6,355 nt of DNA from positions 1 to 6,355 of the forward strand of contig JAEWHU010000336.1 in the NCBI GenBank assembly GCA_023387635.1. Reading direction: 5' to 3'. Source of the stretch: Bacillota bacterium (GTDB lineage Bacteria > Bacillota > Clostridia > Lachnospirales > Lachnospiraceae). The notes below the pieces were generated by a model. It searched no databases. It worked only from the letters and a program-made list of their open reading frames with translations, and was not told where the DNA came from. Below are positions 6,303 to 6,355 of the stretch, piece after piece (the first letter of the stretch is position 1; every line of letters begins with the position of its first letter). Made by a program: the position numbers and the translations under genes.

Positions 6303-6336
6303 ATAATAAAAGTTTGTTTTAAATTTAACAATGTAT
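6303..6336 (-). promoter_or_regulatory. candidate operon promoter overlapping the Rex-like box
   Basis: On the minus strand TTGTTA and TATTAT (6303-6308) are exactly 17 nt apart, with the -35 inside the Rex-like box. Transcription would then start at or within the ribosome binding site at 6294-6298, which is awkward. An extended -10, TGCTAGAAT (6342-6350), is an alternative that would start near 6335 and leave a normal leader with the operator just downstream; its -35 would lie beyond the window. Confidence 0.4.
6314..6331. promoter_or_regulatory. Rex-like operator
   Basis: TTGTTTTAAATTTAACAA has perfect outer half sites TTGTT and AACAA at the spacing of the known clostridial Rex box, TTGTTAA-N4-TTAACAA, differing from it at two inner positions. 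Rex represses fermentation and hydrogenase genes when NADH/NAD+ is low. The box lies 27 nt upstream of the first operon gene and overlaps or abuts both candidate promoters, so a bound repressor would block transcription. Identification rests on motif match alone. Confidence 0.6.
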
Positions 6337-6355
6337 GAATTATTCTAGCACTTTG

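Overview
The window is AT-rich, has strong GGAGG-type ribosome binding sites, and carries a typical strict-anaerobe gene set: two [FeFe]-hydrogenase-family proteins, a SpoIIE-like phosphatase and a [2Fe-2S] thioredoxin-fold protein. This points to a fermentative, H2-metabolising Clostridia member, plausibly a Lachnospiraceae/Lachnoclostridium-type organism. That placement is inferred from gene content and base composition; no database search was possible.

Layout. Positions 1-61 may hold the last codons of an upstream gene. A roughly 240-base non-coding stretch follows, with a long imperfect inverted repeat (about 70-165). Two overlapping plus-strand genes come next: a small DRTGG-domain protein (302-637) and a PHP-domain metal-dependent phosphoesterase (630-1337). 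A perfect 15-bp stem with T runs on both sides (1435-1470) is a bidirectional terminator between this pair and the convergent minus-strand operon. Reading leftwards from the right edge, that operon encodes an 83-aa [2Fe-2S] NuoE/HydC-like protein (6287-6036), a PAS-containing [FeFe] hydrogenase-family protein (5969-4230), a SpoIIE/PP2C-type phosphatase with an unassigned C-terminal domain (4218-3046) and a group B-type [FeFe] hydrogenase with a Cys-rich multi-cluster N-terminus (2948-1491). A 97-base gap before the last gene may hold its own promoter.

How the genes may work together. The PAS hydrogenase has the sensory-hydrogenase architecture (ferredoxin clusters, H-cluster domain, FeS domain, PAS, C-terminal helix) and sits directly against a protein phosphatase. 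A redox/H2 sensor controlling a Ser/Thr phosphorylation switch is the natural hypothesis. Unlike characterised sensory enzymes, however, it keeps the cysteine at the proton-shuttle position, so it could instead be a working hydrogenase. The order resembles the hfs-type hydrogenase cluster known from Thermoanaerobacterium (recalled, not aligned). A good Rex-like operator (TTGTTTTAAATTTAACAA, 6314-6331) before the first operon gene suggests control by the NADH/NAD+ ratio. No partner kinase or anti-sigma gene, and no NuoF/HydB diaphorase, is visible here.

Three gene starts were moved from the longest open frame on ribosome-binding-site or family grounds (302, 5969, 4218), and one was chosen on weaker evidence (630). 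I saw no tRNA, rRNA, CRISPR array, transposase or riboswitch.
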